This document shows positions 8,723 through 18,363 of a stretch of DNA of 64,000 nt, one piece after another (within the stretch, counting starts at the first letter, position 1; every line of letters begins with the position of its first letter). The notes under the pieces were generated by a model that saw nothing but the letters and a program-made list of their open reading frames with translations, searched no databases and was not told where the DNA came from. The position numbers were made by a program, and so were the translations under genes. Source of the DNA: Haematospirillum sp. H4485 (GTDB taxonomy: Bacteria > Pseudomonadota > Alphaproteobacteria > Rhodospirillales > Rhodospirillaceae); NCBI RefSeq assembly GCF_012102745.1, contig NZ_JAAVSY010000001.1, positions 124,001 to 188,000 on the forward strand, read 5' to 3'.

Positions 8723-9442
8723 ATGGACCCCACTGTCCTGCCTCAAGCCGCTGTGGCCGCTGCCGATCTCTCTCCTCTTGGCCTGTTCTGGCAAGCTGAC
8801 CTTGTCGTCAAGACGGTCATGCTGGGGCTTGTCCTGGCTTCGATCTGGAGCTGGGCCATCATTTTCGACAAAGCCCTGAAGCTGCGTTATCTCAATACCA
8901 AGGTAGACAAGTTCGAGGAGAAGTTTTGGTCAGGTGGATCGCTGGAAGAGCTGTACGAGCGTCTCAGCAACCGTCCTGCCGATCCCATGTCGGCTGTTTT
9001 CGTTGCCGCGATGAGGGAGTGGCGTCGCTCATCGGGACGCCCGGGAACCGGGGATACAGGCATTCGTGCTCACTTTGCCCAAAGGGTAGAGCGTGTGATG
9101 CACATAACCGTTGCCCGTGAGATGGAAGGGCTGGAGAAACGGATTGGTTTCCTGGCTTCGACCGGGTCGGTGGCGCCCTTTGTTGGCTTGTTTGGAACGG
9201 TGTGGGGTATCATGCACTCGTTCCATTCCATCGGTGTCAGCAAGGACACCAGCCTGGCAACTGTCGCACCTGGTATCGCGGAGGCTCTTTTTGCCACAGC
9301 GATCGGTCTGGTGGCGGCTATTCCAGCCTTGGTTGCCTATAACAAGATTTCGTCGGATCTCGATCGTTTTGCCCAGCGGCTGGACAACTTTTCCGGTGAA
9401 TTCGGGGCCATTCTATCCCGTCAGCTTGACGAGCGCGGCTGA
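8723..9442 (+). CDS. tolQ: Tol-Pal system proton channel subunit TolQ
   Basis: An inner-membrane protein of the ExbB/MotA type that with TolR uses the proton gradient to energise TolA during outer-membrane constriction. The 239-aa sequence has a first membrane helix around residues 32-52 (VKTVMLGLVLASIWSWAIIF) and two more in the conserved C-terminal half (STGSVAPFVGLFGTVWGIM and EALFATAIGLVAAIPALVAY). ATG 8723 is used; the upstream reading frame lies inside ybgC. Confidence 0.95.
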   Translation: MDPTVLPQAAVAAADLSPLGLFWQADLVVKTVMLGLVLASIWSWAIIFDKALKLRYLNTKVDKFEEKFWSGGSLEELYERLSNRPADPMSAVFVAAMREWRRSSGRPGTGDTGIRAHFAQRVERVMHITVAREMEGLEKRIGFLASTGSVAPFVGLFGTVWGIMHSFHSIGVSKDTSLATVAPGIAEALFATAIGLVAAIPALVAYNKISSDLDRFAQRLDNFSGEFGAILSRQLDERG

Positions 9443-9460
9443 TAGCAGGAGTACGATCTT

Positions 9461-9919
9461 ATGGGCATGACGGTGCAATCTTCAGGTGCTCGTGGAGGCG
9501 GGTTTCGTCGTCGCCGCCGTCCTGTTGCTGAAATCAACATGACGCCAATGATTGATGTGATGCTGGTCCTCCTTGTTATCTTTATGGTGACGGCGCCGTT
9601 GTTGACAACCGGTGTCAGCGTTGATCTGCCCCGGGCCAAGGCTCCTCAGATTTCCGAGCCGGATAACAAGGCTCTGACCGTTTCTGTTGCAGCAGATGGT
9701 CAGGTGTATCTGAACCAGACACCGATTTCCCTGGATCTATTGCCGGCCCGGGTTCGGGCCATTGCCGGTGTCAATCCGGATGTACGGATCTATGTCCGCG
9801 CCGATGGCCAACTTCAGTATGGTGTTGTGATGCACATTCTGGGCAGCCTGCATGCTGCCGGTTTTTCCAAGGCTGCCCTGGTTACGCAGACGCCCGCGGC
9901 TTCCGCGGCTAAACGTTAG
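9461..9919 (+). CDS. tolR: Tol-Pal system protein TolR
   Basis: The ExbD-like partner of TolQ, 152 aa. A basic N-terminus (GFRRRRRPVAEINMTPMIDV) precedes one membrane helix (VMLVLLVIFMVTAPLL); the conserved aspartate of MIDV is the proton-carrying residue known in the family. A periplasmic domain follows (VSVAADGQVYLN...). GCAGGAG upstream is a good ribosome-binding site. Confidence 0.95.
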   Translation: MGMTVQSSGARGGGFRRRRRPVAEINMTPMIDVMLVLLVIFMVTAPLLTTGVSVDLPRAKAPQISEPDNKALTVSVAADGQVYLNQTPISLDLLPARVRAIAGVNPDVRIYVRADGQLQYGVVMHILGSLHAAGFSKAALVTQTPAASAAKR

Positions 9920-9940
9920 TTTGGATGGCGCAGTGTGCAC

Positions 9941-10822
9941 ATGAAACGTCGCGGTATGTGCAACGGGTTGGTTGTTTCTGTCACGCTGCATGTTGTAGTG
10001 CTGTTGCTGGCTGTGTTTGGTTTTCCTTCCCTGTTCGATGAGCCGGAGCCAATTGAGACGGCCATGATTGTTGATCTTGTCGAGATTGCTGAGCGTACGG
10101 CGGCACCTCCCCCTGTCAAGAAGGTTGAGGAGCCAAAGGAGGAACCGAAGCCGGAACCAAAGCAAGATGATCAGCCCAAGCCGCAGGTGCGTGCCGATGC
10201 TGCTGTCCCTCAGCCAAAACAGGCACCGGAGCCAGAGCCGAAGAAAGCAGAGCCAAAGCCGGTTGAGCCTCCGAAACCTGATCCTGAAAAAGCAGAGCCC
10301 AAAAAACCGGAACCCAAGAAGCCAGAGCCAAAGAAACCTGAACCGAAGAAGCAGGACACGCAGAAGGCCAAGCCCAAGGATGATGACCCGTTCAAGGATC
10401 TGATGAAGAATGTCGAAAAATTTCGCGAGAAGTCAGAGCCTGCCACACCGGAAAAGAAGTCAACCCCACAGCAACCTTCCAATCAGCCGAGAGTTCTGAA
10501 TGCCCCTCTTGCCGATCGGGCTACCATGACGGAGCTGGATGCCATAAGGGCGCAGATTGAACGGAACTGGGCTGTTGATACCGGTGCCAAGGGGGTGGAA
10601 AGTATGGTGATCCCGCTTAAGGTTCGCATTACCCCGGAAGGGATGGTAACCAGTGTCGATGTTCTTGATACACAGCGTTATGGCAGTGACTCATCGTATC
10701 GGGCTGTTGCGGAATCAGCGCGTCGGGCTGTGTACCGGTCGCAGCCAATCCGCTATCCTTTGCAAAAGTATGAGACGTTCAAGTCCATGGAACTTGTCTT
10801 CAGTCCTCAGTCCCGGATGTAA
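9941..10822 (+). CDS. tolA: Cell envelope integrity protein TolA
   Basis: Spans the periplasm from an inner-membrane anchor to Pal and TolB. The 293-aa protein has one N-terminal membrane helix ([19 protein letters not shown]), a long Pro/Glu/Lys-rich rod with the tandem unit [12 protein letters not shown] around residues 90-145, and a C-terminal TolA/TonB-like domain ([16 protein letters not shown] onward). A GTG at 9935 is an alternative start with a better-placed GGATGG; ATG 9941 matches relatives better. The rod is proline-rich rather than the alanine-rich helix of E. coli TolA. Confidence 0.92.
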   Translation: MKRRGMCNGLVVSVTLHVVVLLLAVFGFPSLFDEPEPIETAMIVDLVEIAERTAAPPPVKKVEEPKEEPKPEPKQDDQPKPQVRADAAVPQPKQAPEPEPKKAEPKPVEPPKPDPEKAEPKKPEPKKPEPKKPEPKKQDTQKAKPKDDDPFKDLMKNVEKFREKSEPATPEKKSTPQQPSNQPRVLNAPLADRATMTELDAIRAQIERNWAVDTGAKGVESMVIPLKVRITPEGMVTSVDVLDTQRYGSDSSYRAVAESARRAVYRSQPIRYPLQKYETFKSMELVFSPQSRM

Positions 10823-10865
10823 CCGGAGCAGAGGGTATGATTTTTCCGGAAGGAACCAGGAAGCG

Positions 10866-12203
10866 ATGATAAAGTGTGGTCGTTCTGTCACTGCAGGTGC
10901 TTTGAAGTTCGGTATTCTTGTCTTTGTGATCGCGGTTGGCCTTGGCATCGGTACTCCGTCATGGGCAGAGGTGCGCATTGATATTACCCGTGGCCGGGTT
11001 GAGCCAACGCCTGTGGCTGTTCCTGATTTTGTGGCCTCGGACTCAAACCGTTCGGTTGGCGCAGATGTCGCGTCGGTGGTTTCAGCCGACCTGGAGCGTT
11101 CGGGACTTTTCCTGCCATTGGACCGGTCAGCATTCATTCAGCAGTTTTCAGGTCTGGATGAGCCACCGCACTTTGCCGACTGGCGCACGATCAATGCACA
11201 GGTTCTGGTGCAAGGTGCCGTAGAGTCACACGGGCCTGGCACGGTACGGATTGCCTTCCGTCTCTGGGATATTTTCACGGGGCAGCAGGTTCTGGGTAAA
11301 TCGTTTACAGCGGCCCCGGATAACTGGCGCCGTGTTGCGCATATGATTTCTGACGAGATCTACAAGCGTTTGACCGGTGAAGACGGTTATTTTGATACCC
11401 GTATTGTCTATGTTGCAGAAAGCGGGCCGGTAACACGCAGGGTCAAACGCTTGGCGATCATGGATCAGGATGGTGCCAATCACCAGTATCTGACTGATGG
11501 CTCGTCGATGGTACTGACTCCGCGCTTTTCGCCGACTGCGCAGGAAATTACCTATATGAGTTTCTATGGCGACAGCCCCAGGGTCTATTTGTACAACATC
11601 GACTCTGGCCGGCAGGAGCTTCTGGGTGATTTTCCAGGCATGACATTTGCACCGCGTTTTTCACCTGATGGAAACAAGGTTGTCCTGTCTATGGCGAAAG
11701 ATGGTAACACCGACATCTTCGAGATGGATTTACGAACCCGGCGCCGTATTCAACTGACGAATGCGTCTGCGATTGATACGTCGCCTTCTTATTCGCCTGA
11801 TGGTTACCGTATTGTTTTCAACTCGGATCGTGGCGGCACCCAGCAGCTTTACGTAATGGACTCCGATGGAAGCAGTGTTCGCCGCATCAGCTTCGGCGAG
11901 GGACGTTATGCCACTCCGGTTTGGTCCCCGCGGGGAGATCTGGTTGCTTTTACAAAGATGAAGGGCGGTGAATTCTACATTGGCGTCATGAAGCCGGATG
12001 GAAGTGGTGAACGCATGCTGTCATCGGGTTTCCTGATGGAAAGCCCGACATGGGCGCCAAATGGTCGTGTCCTGATGTATTACAGAAGCGAGAAGAGCGG
12101 AAATCCCCAGCTTTATTCGATTGATCTCACAGGTTACAACGAGCGGCGCGTTATCACACCCCAGGCTGCGTCAGATCCGGCGTGGTCACCACTTTTGCCG
12201 TAA
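10866..12203 (+). CDS. tolB: Tol-Pal system beta-propeller protein TolB
   Basis: A periplasmic protein of 445 aa. A signal peptide (basic start, hydrophobic [17 protein letters not shown], cleavage after SWA) is followed by the N-terminal domain and a propeller of WD40-like PD40 repeats, readable as repeated [24 protein letters not shown] and [11 protein letters not shown] 10866, with AGGAAG just upstream, fits the signal peptide; the in-frame sequence upstream belongs to tolA in another frame. Confidence 0.95.
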   Translation: MIKCGRSVTAGALKFGILVFVIAVGLGIGTPSWAEVRIDITRGRVEPTPVAVPDFVASDSNRSVGADVASVVSADLERSGLFLPLDRSAFIQQFSGLDEPPHFADWRTINAQVLVQGAVESHGPGTVRIAFRLWDIFTGQQVLGKSFTAAPDNWRRVAHMISDEIYKRLTGEDGYFDTRIVYVAESGPVTRRVKRLAIMDQDGANHQYLTDGSSMVLTPRFSPTAQEITYMSFYGDSPRVYLYNIDSGRQELLGDFPGMTFAPRFSPDGNKVVLSMAKDGNTDIFEMDLRTRRRIQLTNASAIDTSPSYSPDGYRIVFNSDRGGTQQLYVMDSDGSSVRRISFGEGRYATPVWSPRGDLVAFTKMKGGEFYIGVMKPDGSGERMLSSGFLMESPTWAPNGRVLMYYRSEKSGNPQLYSIDLTGYNERRVITPQAASDPAWSPLLP

Positions 12204-12368
12204 TCGTGACATGGCATTGCATCAAACGGACTGTACGGAGTTGAGAAAAACCAGTATAAGGCCGTCTTGGGGTCCGTTTTCGGGCCTGCCTGCTCTGTGC
12301 GCAATATCCTTGTGGTCTTGCGTCCCGGAGCTTCCTTAACCCCATTACGTGAGCTGAGGGGAAAAACA

Positions 12369-12833
12369 ATGAAGTTCCGCCTGTTGCCCGTTCTCGCCGC
12401 CGTAGCCCTTTTGTCCGCATGCGGTACCGCCTCTGATGAGTCGGCCAGCGGTTCCATGGGCAAAGCCGCTCCTGCTCCCGGGTCGGTTGAAGAGTTCATG
12501 ACCGTTGTGGGCGATCGTGTCCACTTTGGTTTTGACAAGTACACCCTGACTCCGGAAGCACAGGCTACCCTGCGTAACCAAGCCGCTTGGCTGAAGCGCT
12601 ACTCCAGCACGACCCTGATGATTGAAGGGCATGCTGACGAGCGCGGTACGCGTGAGTACAACCTTGGTCTGGGTGAGCGTCGTGCGAACTCCGTCAAGAA
12701 GTTCCTGATTGCCCAAGGTGTGAGTGCCAGCCGTCTGAAAGTGACCTCCTATGGCAAGGAGCGTCCGGAATGCGGTGATGCAACTGAAGCCTGCTACACC
12801 AAAAATCGTCGCGGTGTTTCTGTTCTGCACTGA
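12369..12833 (+). CDS. pal: Peptidoglycan-associated lipoprotein Pal
   Basis: An outer-membrane lipoprotein that holds the outer membrane to peptidoglycan. The 154-aa precursor has a lipobox LLSACG, so lipidation on Cys19, and an OmpA-like domain with the diaminopimelate-binding region IEGHADERGTREYNLGLGER. ATG 12369 gives the signal peptide; the 165 bp between tolB and pal may carry an additional promoter, but no convincing one was seen. A strong terminator follows at 12902-12960. Confidence 0.96.
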   Translation: MKFRLLPVLAAVALLSACGTASDESASGSMGKAAPAPGSVEEFMTVVGDRVHFGFDKYTLTPEAQATLRNQAAWLKRYSSTTLMIEGHADERGTREYNLGLGERRANSVKKFLIAQGVSASRLKVTSYGKERPECGDATEACYTKNRRGVSVLH

Positions 12834-12901
12834 TCAGCTGCATTAGACTCCGCTGCGCTTGTGCGGCGTGCGGTGTCGATACGGCAACACGTGTGTTAAA
12901 A

Positions 12902-12960
12902 AGTACCCGTCAGCTATTGGCTGCTTATGCAGCTGGTGGCTGCGGGTGCTTTTTATTTTT
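12902..12960 (+). terminator. Intrinsic terminator after pal
   Basis: An outer pairing of GTACCCGTCAGC with GCTGCGGGTGC encloses an inner perfect hairpin GCTGC-TTAT-GCAGC, followed by TTTTTATTTTT. It would end the ybgC-tol-pal transcript ahead of cpoB. Confidence 0.8.
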
Positions 12961-13068
12961 CCAGGCCATATAGGTTGCTGTTTTTTTGTTGGCTTTCTGT
13001 AGACGTGTAGGATGTTATCGTGTGTCTTGGACACGGTGTTCTGGTCTACAGAAATTCGGGAATGTTGT

Positions 13069-13857
13069 ATGACTGACGGGGCTGCTCTTTTCTCTTTGCC
13101 TGTGCTGTTGCGTTTTTCATGTGCCGGCTGTGGCGTGATAGCGTGTCTTCTAGTGTCTGCTCCGGCTGTGGCCCGTGATGGCTTTTCCTCCTCGGGTGTT
13201 CGTATGGCCCAGGCCGATAGCGCCGGCCTTGTTTCCGAGCTTCTGGTCAAGGTTGGTGAACTGGAGCGTCTGAACCAGGAATTGACAGGCCGCCTGGAAG
13301 AAGTCCAACACGAGAACCAGCAACTGTCCGAGCGCTTTGATGCCTATGTCAAAGATGCGGAGTTTCGTTTCCAGGAACTGGAAAAAGGACGGAGTGGGGC
13401 ATCCCCTGCATCCGGTTTTTCTTCTGAGCCTGCGTCTGGTGGTCGGGCCTTTGTTCCTTCCGAGCCTATGGATCCCGGTCAGAAATATACGCGTGCCTTC
13501 AATTTATTGCGCACAAACGATTACCCGGCAGCGCAGGTGGCTTTCCAGGATTTCATCAAAGAAAATCCTGGTCATGATCTGGCGGGGAATGCCCAGTATT
13601 GGCTTGGTGAAACGTTCTATGTGCGCGGCAATTACAAGCAGGCGGCTGTCTCTTTCCTGGATGGGTACAAGAAATATCCCAAGAGCACGAAGGCACCCGA
13701 TAACTTGCTGAAGCTTGGGTTAACCATGGGCAAGCTGGGTCAGAACAAGGAGGCCTGTGCTGCTTTGGGCAAGCTCAAGTCCGAGTATCCTGCTGCACCG
13801 GATGCGATAAAGCGTCGTTTGGGGAGCGAGAAAGAACGTCTGAAATGTTCATTCTGA
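13069..13857 (+). CDS. cpoB: Cell division coordinator CpoB (YbgF)
   Basis: A periplasmic Tol-associated protein that couples peptidoglycan synthesis with outer-membrane constriction. In 262 aa: a signal peptide with cleavage after PAVA, a trimerising coiled coil (LVSELLVKVGELERLNQELT...), a low-complexity Gly/Ser linker, and a C-terminal TPR domain beginning QKYTRAFNLLRTNDY with the YbgF pattern GNAQYWLGETFYVRGNYKQA. It lies after the pal terminator, so it probably has its own promoter. Confidence 0.93.
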   Translation: MTDGAALFSLPVLLRFSCAGCGVIACLLVSAPAVARDGFSSSGVRMAQADSAGLVSELLVKVGELERLNQELTGRLEEVQHENQQLSERFDAYVKDAEFRFQELEKGRSGASPASGFSSEPASGGRAFVPSEPMDPGQKYTRAFNLLRTNDYPAAQVAFQDFIKENPGHDLAGNAQYWLGETFYVRGNYKQAAVSFLDGYKKYPKSTKAPDNLLKLGLTMGKLGQNKEACAALGKLKSEYPAAPDAIKRRLGSEKERLKCSF

Positions 13858-13872
13858 CCCAGTCGGTTGTGT

Positions 13873-15195
13873 ATGTCTGCCTTTGATCCAGATGTGCTCT
13901 ATGCGGTCTTTAGTGAGGCAATGGAAGGTCTTGGGCCTTTCGGGTGCCCGCCGGTTGTCGCTGTTGCTGTTTCCGGCGGTGCAGACAGCCTTGCTCTTGC
14001 CTTGTTGGCCCGGCGATGGACTGTCGATCGTGGCGGTTGTCTTTATGCTTTGACGGTTGATCACCGTCTGCGTCCTGAATCAGCAACGGAAGCGTGTCAG
14101 GTTGCTGGCTGGATGAGGGCCTATGATATCAGGCACCATATCCTCGTTCCTGGTAGCGCGCCTCCACCGGGGGCAGGGCAGGAGTGGGCGCGGCGATGCC
14201 GTTACACGCTTCTGGACCAGTGGTGCCGGGAACAGGGAGTTGTTCACTTGTTGCTCGGTCACCATCGGCGTGACCAGGATGAGACCCGGGTTCTGCGTCG
14301 TAATGCCGGCAGTGGTCCTCTTGGTCTGGCGGGAATGGCACCCCTTGTGACCCGTGAGAATATATGCCTGCTGCGTCCCTTGCTTGATGTTGATCCTGAT
14401 GCCCTCAGGGCCTTTCTGATACACAGCGGCCAGCCTTGGATTGAGGATCCTTCCAACAAGAACCTGCGCTACGAGCGTATCAAGATTCGTCAGCGTCTTT
14501 TGGCGGGTGATGAGCAGGGCCACCCGGGAACGCGTGCTGCCGAGCGTTTTTGTTTTGAGCGGCGTGTTGATGAAGTGTTGGCTTCTGCCGTCCGGATTGA
14601 CGCGTCTGGTTTTGCGATCTGTGATTATCAGGTGCTGCGGGATGTCTCGCCAGATGAAGCGATGCATGCCTTGCGTCGTGTTCTGATGTGTGTTGGCGGC
14701 CTGGAATACCCGCCACGTCAGGAGCGTTTGTCACGACTGATGGACAAGCTCCCTGCGAGGGCAACGTTGGGGGGATGCGTTCTTGTCCCCCAAGAGTCCG
14801 GCTTGCTTGTTGCACGGGAAACGCGGGGTTTGCCGGATCGGATTCCTGTGGCTTTGTGGCCAAGTGTCCAACGATGGGACGGTCGCTTTCTGATTGGACA
14901 TGAGGGAGATGTCCCGGAGCATCTGTCCCTTGCGCCTTTGGGGCATGAAGGGACCGCCTTTCTCAAAGCATTGGAGGGGTGTATAACGCCTTTGCAGGGG
15001 GTTCCCCTGATCGCGTTGGCGACACTTCCCGCTTTTTGGCTTAACGGGGTACTGGTATCTGTGCCGCAAGTAGGCTATTTCTCAGTAAAAACCGGGGTGG
15101 ATCGGGCTTTTTCTGTGTTTGCCCGCTTTTCTCCCTGTCATCCGCTGGGATCATGCAGTTTCCGCCTTGCGGGGGGTCCATCCGGGCCTATGTAG
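13873..15195 (+). CDS. tilS: tRNA(Ile)-lysidine synthase
   Basis: Converts the wobble C of tRNA-Ile(CAU) to lysidine so that it reads AUA. In 440 aa the N-terminal PP-loop ATP pyrophosphatase motif VSGGADSLALAL (about residues 34-45), VDHRLRPES and LLGHHRRDQDET (about 132-143) are present. ATG 13873 lies 15 bp after cpoB. The C-terminal half is divergent, as usual for alphaproteobacterial TilS. Upstream of ftsH, the conventional location. Confidence 0.92.
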   Translation: MSAFDPDVLYAVFSEAMEGLGPFGCPPVVAVAVSGGADSLALALLARRWTVDRGGCLYALTVDHRLRPESATEACQVAGWMRAYDIRHHILVPGSAPPPGAGQEWARRCRYTLLDQWCREQGVVHLLLGHHRRDQDETRVLRRNAGSGPLGLAGMAPLVTRENICLLRPLLDVDPDALRAFLIHSGQPWIEDPSNKNLRYERIKIRQRLLAGDEQGHPGTRAAERFCFERRVDEVLASAVRIDASGFAICDYQVLRDVSPDEAMHALRRVLMCVGGLEYPPRQERLSRLMDKLPARATLGGCVLVPQESGLLVARETRGLPDRIPVALWPSVQRWDGRFLIGHEGDVPEHLSLAPLGHEGTAFLKALEGCITPLQGVPLIALATLPAFWLNGVLVSVPQVGYFSVKTGVDRAFSVFARFSPCHPLGSCSFRLAGGPSGPM

Positions 15196-15230
15196 ATTGG
15201 ATATTAAGTGACTGTACGCTGCAGAGTGGA

Positions 15231-15246
15231 GCCGGTTGGCACCGGC
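15231..15246 (+). other. Short hairpin in the ftsH leader
   Basis: GCCGGT-TGGC-ACCGGC forms a perfect 6-bp hairpin 26 bases before the ftsH start codon. It may protect or structure the leader; no T tract follows, so it is not a standard terminator. Confidence 0.3.
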
Positions 15247-15272
15247 AGCGGGTTTGATGGAAGGGCAGTGCT

Positions 15273-17222
15273 TTGAATTTCAGCAAGAACTTGCTTCTGT
15301 GGGTGATAATAGCCGTCCTTCTGGTGGCGCTGTTCAACCTGTTCCAGACGTCTTCGCCTCGTAATGCAGGAAGTGCCATTGCATTCTCTGACTTCCTTGA
15401 GAGGGTTGACCGGAAGGAAGTGGTTGCCGTGACCATCCAGGGTGGTCGTATTTCCGGCTCCTTGCAGAACGGTCAAGCTTTCTCCACCTTTATGCCAGAC
15501 GGGTCCAATGTGGTGCAGCAGTTGCGCGACCATAACGTCCGTATTGCAGCGTTGCCACGGGAAGATGATGTTCCCACGATTTGGGGGGTCCTGATTTCGT
15601 GGTTCCCGATGTTGCTGTTGATTGGCGTGTGGATTTTCTTCATGCGACAGATGCAGGGCGGATCACGCGGGGCCATGGGTTTTGGAAAGTCCAAGGCGCG
15701 TCTTTTGACCGAGAAGGCCGGACGTGTGACCTTTGATGATGTTGCCGGCATCGACGAAGCCAAGCAGGAACTGGAGGAAGTGGTCGAGTTTCTGCGCGAT
15801 CCCCAGAAGTTCCAGCGTCTCGGTGGCAAGATTCCCAAGGGTGTTCTGCTGGTTGGGCCTCCGGGGACGGGGAAAACGCTTCTTGCGCGTGCGATTGCCG
15901 GTGAAGCAAACGTTCCCTTTTTCACGATTTCAGGGTCTGATTTCGTTGAAATGTTTGTTGGCGTCGGTGCCAGTCGTGTCCGTGACATGTTCGAGCAAGG
16001 CAAGAAGAACGCGCCCTGTATTATTTTCATCGATGAAATTGATGCTGTGGGTCGTCATCGTGGTGCCGGTCTTGGTGGCGGTAATGACGAACGTGAGCAA
16101 ACCCTGAACCAGCTGCTTGTGGAGATGGACGGTTTCGAAGCCAATGAGGGGGTTATCCTGATTGCAGCGACCAACCGGCCCGATGTTCTGGATCCTGCTC
16201 TTTTGCGTCCGGGCCGCTTTGACCGTCAGGTGGTGGTGCCGAACCCGGATGTTCTGGGACGCGAGAAGATTTTGCGTGTGCATACCCGCAAAAGTCCGCT
16301 GGGACCGGATGTCGACATCAAGGTTATTGCGCGCGGGACACCGGGCTTTTCCGGTGCTGACTTGTCCAATCTGGTGAATGAGGCCGCCCTGCTTGCTGCC
16401 CGCAAGGGAAAGAAAGTTCTGACCCACTCTGATTTTGAAGAGGCAAAAGACAAGGTTCTGATGGGTGCGGAGCGTCGCTCCATGGTCATGACCGAGGATG
16501 AGAAGCGGATGACTGCTTACCACGAGGGGGGGCATGCCCTTGTGACCTTGCACTGTCCGGCCTACGACCCCATCCACAAGGCCACGATCATCCCCCGTGG
16601 GCGGGCCTTGGGGTTGGTACAAAGCCTGCCGGAGCGGGATCGCTACTCCGTCAGCCGCGAATATCTTGAGTCCTTCCTGGCGATTGCCATGGCCGGTCGT
16701 ATAGCAGAGGAGCTGATTTTTGGCCCCGAGAAAGTTACGACCGGAGCCGCGCAGGATATCAAGATGGCCACGGACCGTGCCCGGAGAATGGTGACGGAGT
16801 GGGGGATGTCGGAGAGTCTGGGGCCATTGGCCTATGCCGCGCCAGAGGGGGAGGTGTTTCTGGGGCATACGGTAACGACCCAGAAGAACATTTCTGAACA
16901 GACAGCGCGTGAAGTGGACATGGAGGTCCGTACACTGGTTGATCGTGGCTACAAGCGTGCGCTGAAGATTCTCACCGAGAACCGTGACCAGTTGGAGCGT
17001 ATTGCTCAGGCTTTGCTTGAGTATGAGACCCTGACCGGTGCCGAACTTCGTGGCCTTCTGGATGGACAGCCTATCGTCCGTGACGATGATGACTCGTTGC
17101 CATCTGCCACGGGGTCTGGCGCTGCGTCTGGTCCTGTGCGGAAGTCCTCTGTACCTTCCAGCGGGAAACCTGATACAGGCTTGTCAAACCGGCCCGGGCC
17201 GGAACCTCAGCCGGAAAGTTGA
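15273..17222 (+). CDS. ftsH: ATP-dependent zinc metalloprotease FtsH
   Basis: A membrane-anchored AAA protease for quality control and regulated proteolysis. In 649 aa: membrane helices near residues 5-22 and 104-124, Walker [17 protein letters not shown], Walker [16 protein letters not shown], second region of homology [20 protein letters not shown], and the zinc site HEGGH. The start is a TTG preceded by [22 protein letters not shown] matches the family N-terminus and no ATG or GTG does. The zinc motif reads HEGGH where most relatives have HEAGH; the HExxH metal ligands are intact. A symmetric terminator follows. Confidence 0.96.
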   Translation: MNFSKNLLLWVIIAVLLVALFNLFQTSSPRNAGSAIAFSDFLERVDRKEVVAVTIQGGRISGSLQNGQAFSTFMPDGSNVVQQLRDHNVRIAALPREDDVPTIWGVLISWFPMLLLIGVWIFFMRQMQGGSRGAMGFGKSKARLLTEKAGRVTFDDVAGIDEAKQELEEVVEFLRDPQKFQRLGGKIPKGVLLVGPPGTGKTLLARAIAGEANVPFFTISGSDFVEMFVGVGASRVRDMFEQGKKNAPCIIFIDEIDAVGRHRGAGLGGGNDEREQTLNQLLVEMDGFEANEGVILIAATNRPDVLDPALLRPGRFDRQVVVPNPDVLGREKILRVHTRKSPLGPDVDIKVIARGTPGFSGADLSNLVNEAALLAARKGKKVLTHSDFEEAKDKVLMGAERRSMVMTEDEKRMTAYHEGGHALVTLHCPAYDPIHKATIIPRGRALGLVQSLPERDRYSVSREYLESFLAIAMAGRIAEELIFGPEKVTTGAAQDIKMATDRARRMVTEWGMSESLGPLAYAAPEGEVFLGHTVTTQKNISEQTAREVDMEVRTLVDRGYKRALKILTENRDQLERIAQALLEYETLTGAELRGLLDGQPIVRDDDDSLPSATGSGAASGPVRKSSVPSSGKPDTGLSNRPGPEPQPES

Positions 17223-17233
17223 AAGTTCTGGTT

Positions 17234-18346
17234 ATGGGCAGCTTGTTGTTTGCAAACAAAAGTCCCGCGTTGCCGCGGGCCTTTTGTTTGGCTCCTTCCG
17301 CCATTTCAGGCTCTTTCCCCCTGTATGTTGTTCCGTTGGGTGTGACTCTGGGCGGTGTGCATGACAGCCCCACCTGGATGGTTATCTGGCGTGATGAGAC
17401 GGGTGTTGCCGGTCGCGCCGTTGTTTCACGCGAAGCCTTGGTTCAGTGGGCCTGTCAGGGGGGCGATGAGATTTTGGCCCATACGACGCGGCGTATGCGT
17501 TTGTGTGAAGGAAAAGGGCCCTCCTCTTTTCTGGAAACAATGTTGCCGGACGGTCCTGTCGTTATGGGGATCATTAATGTAACACCAGACAGCTTCTCCG
17601 ATGGCGGAGACTACCTGGATGTCGATACGGCCGTTGCGCGTGGTATCGCTATGCTGGAAGCAGGCGCCGGTATTCTTGATGTTGGGGGAGAGTCAACGCG
17701 GCCTGGCGCTGCACCGGTGTGTCATGACGAGGAAATCCGACGCGTTGTTCCTGTCATTCGGGCTTTGGCCAACTCCGGTGCGGTTGTTTCTGTTGATACC
17801 AGGCATGCGCCGGTCATGGAAGCTGCCGTTGCGGCCGGGGCCTCCATTATCAATGATGTTTCGGCCCTGAGTGGTCCGGGTAGTCTGGATATGACTGCTC
17901 GTTTGGGAAAACCTGTCATCTTGATGCATATGCAGGGTGAACCGGGGACAATGCAGCAGGCACCTTCCTATATGTGTTCTGCTCTGGATGTTTTTGATGC
18001 GTTGGAAGAACGTATTCATGCTTGTCGCAGGGCTGGTATTGACCAACAGAATATTTGTGTTGATCCCGGTATAGGCTTTGGCAAGCTGGCATCACATAAT
18101 GCAGATATTCTGGGGCATCTTGGTCTGTATCGCGGGCTGGGCTGTCCTGTGGCCCTGGGTGTGTCACGCAAGAGTTTTATTGGTCAGGTTGCGGGTGTTG
18201 CTGATCCTCTTCAGCGGCTTCCCGGTTCATTGGCTCTTGCGACCCTTGGGTGGGAGCAGGGCATCAATATTGTGCGTGCGCATGATGTGGCTGCAACAGT
18301 GCAAGCGCGTAATGTATGGCAAGCTGTGCGCTCTGCCGCACAATAG
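17234..18346 (+). CDS. folP: Dihydropteroate synthase
   Basis: Makes 7,8-dihydropteroate from p-aminobenzoate and the pterin diphosphate. The DHPS signatures [35 protein letters not shown] and GVSRKSFIG are clear. About 80-110 residues precede the DHPS core, as in other Rhodospirillales FolP. The start is unresolved: ATG 17234 is used here, but translation from it would cross the ftsH terminator hairpin. A TTG at 17288, or another non-ATG start just after it, may be the real one, with the stretch [12 protein letters not shown] as the conserved beginning. Confidence 0.88.
   Translation: MGSLLFANKSPALPRAFCLAPSAISGSFPLYVVPLGVTLGGVHDSPTWMVIWRDETGVAGRAVVSREALVQWACQGGDEILAHTTRRMRLCEGKGPSSFLETMLPDGPVVMGIINVTPDSFSDGGDYLDVDTAVARGIAMLEAGAGILDVGGESTRPGAAPVCHDEEIRRVVPVIRALANSGAVVSVDTRHAPVMEAAVAAGASIINDVSALSGPGSLDMTARLGKPVILMHMQGEPGTMQQAPSYMCSALDVFDALEERIHACRRAGIDQQNICVDPGIGFGKLASHNADILGHLGLYRGLGCPVALGVSRKSFIGQVAGVADPLQRLPGSLALATLGWEQGINIVRAHDVAATVQARNVWQAVRSAAQ
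17253..17290 (+). terminator. Perfect hairpin terminator after ftsH
   Basis: CAAACAAAAG ... CTTTTGTTTG arms enclose a perfect CCCGCG/CGCGGG core with a short loop. The sequence is symmetric, with an A tract before and a T tract after, so it could end transcripts from both strands. It lies 31 bases past the ftsH stop and overlaps the possible 5' end of folP. Confidence 0.85.
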
Positions 18347-18363
18347 AGAGACCGAGGCAGTTT

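Noticed and set aside
15930-16868. 312-codon open frame antisense to ftsH
   Set aside because: It lies entirely inside ftsH, whose motifs are unmistakable; the antisense translation shows no domain and is a by-product of codon bias.
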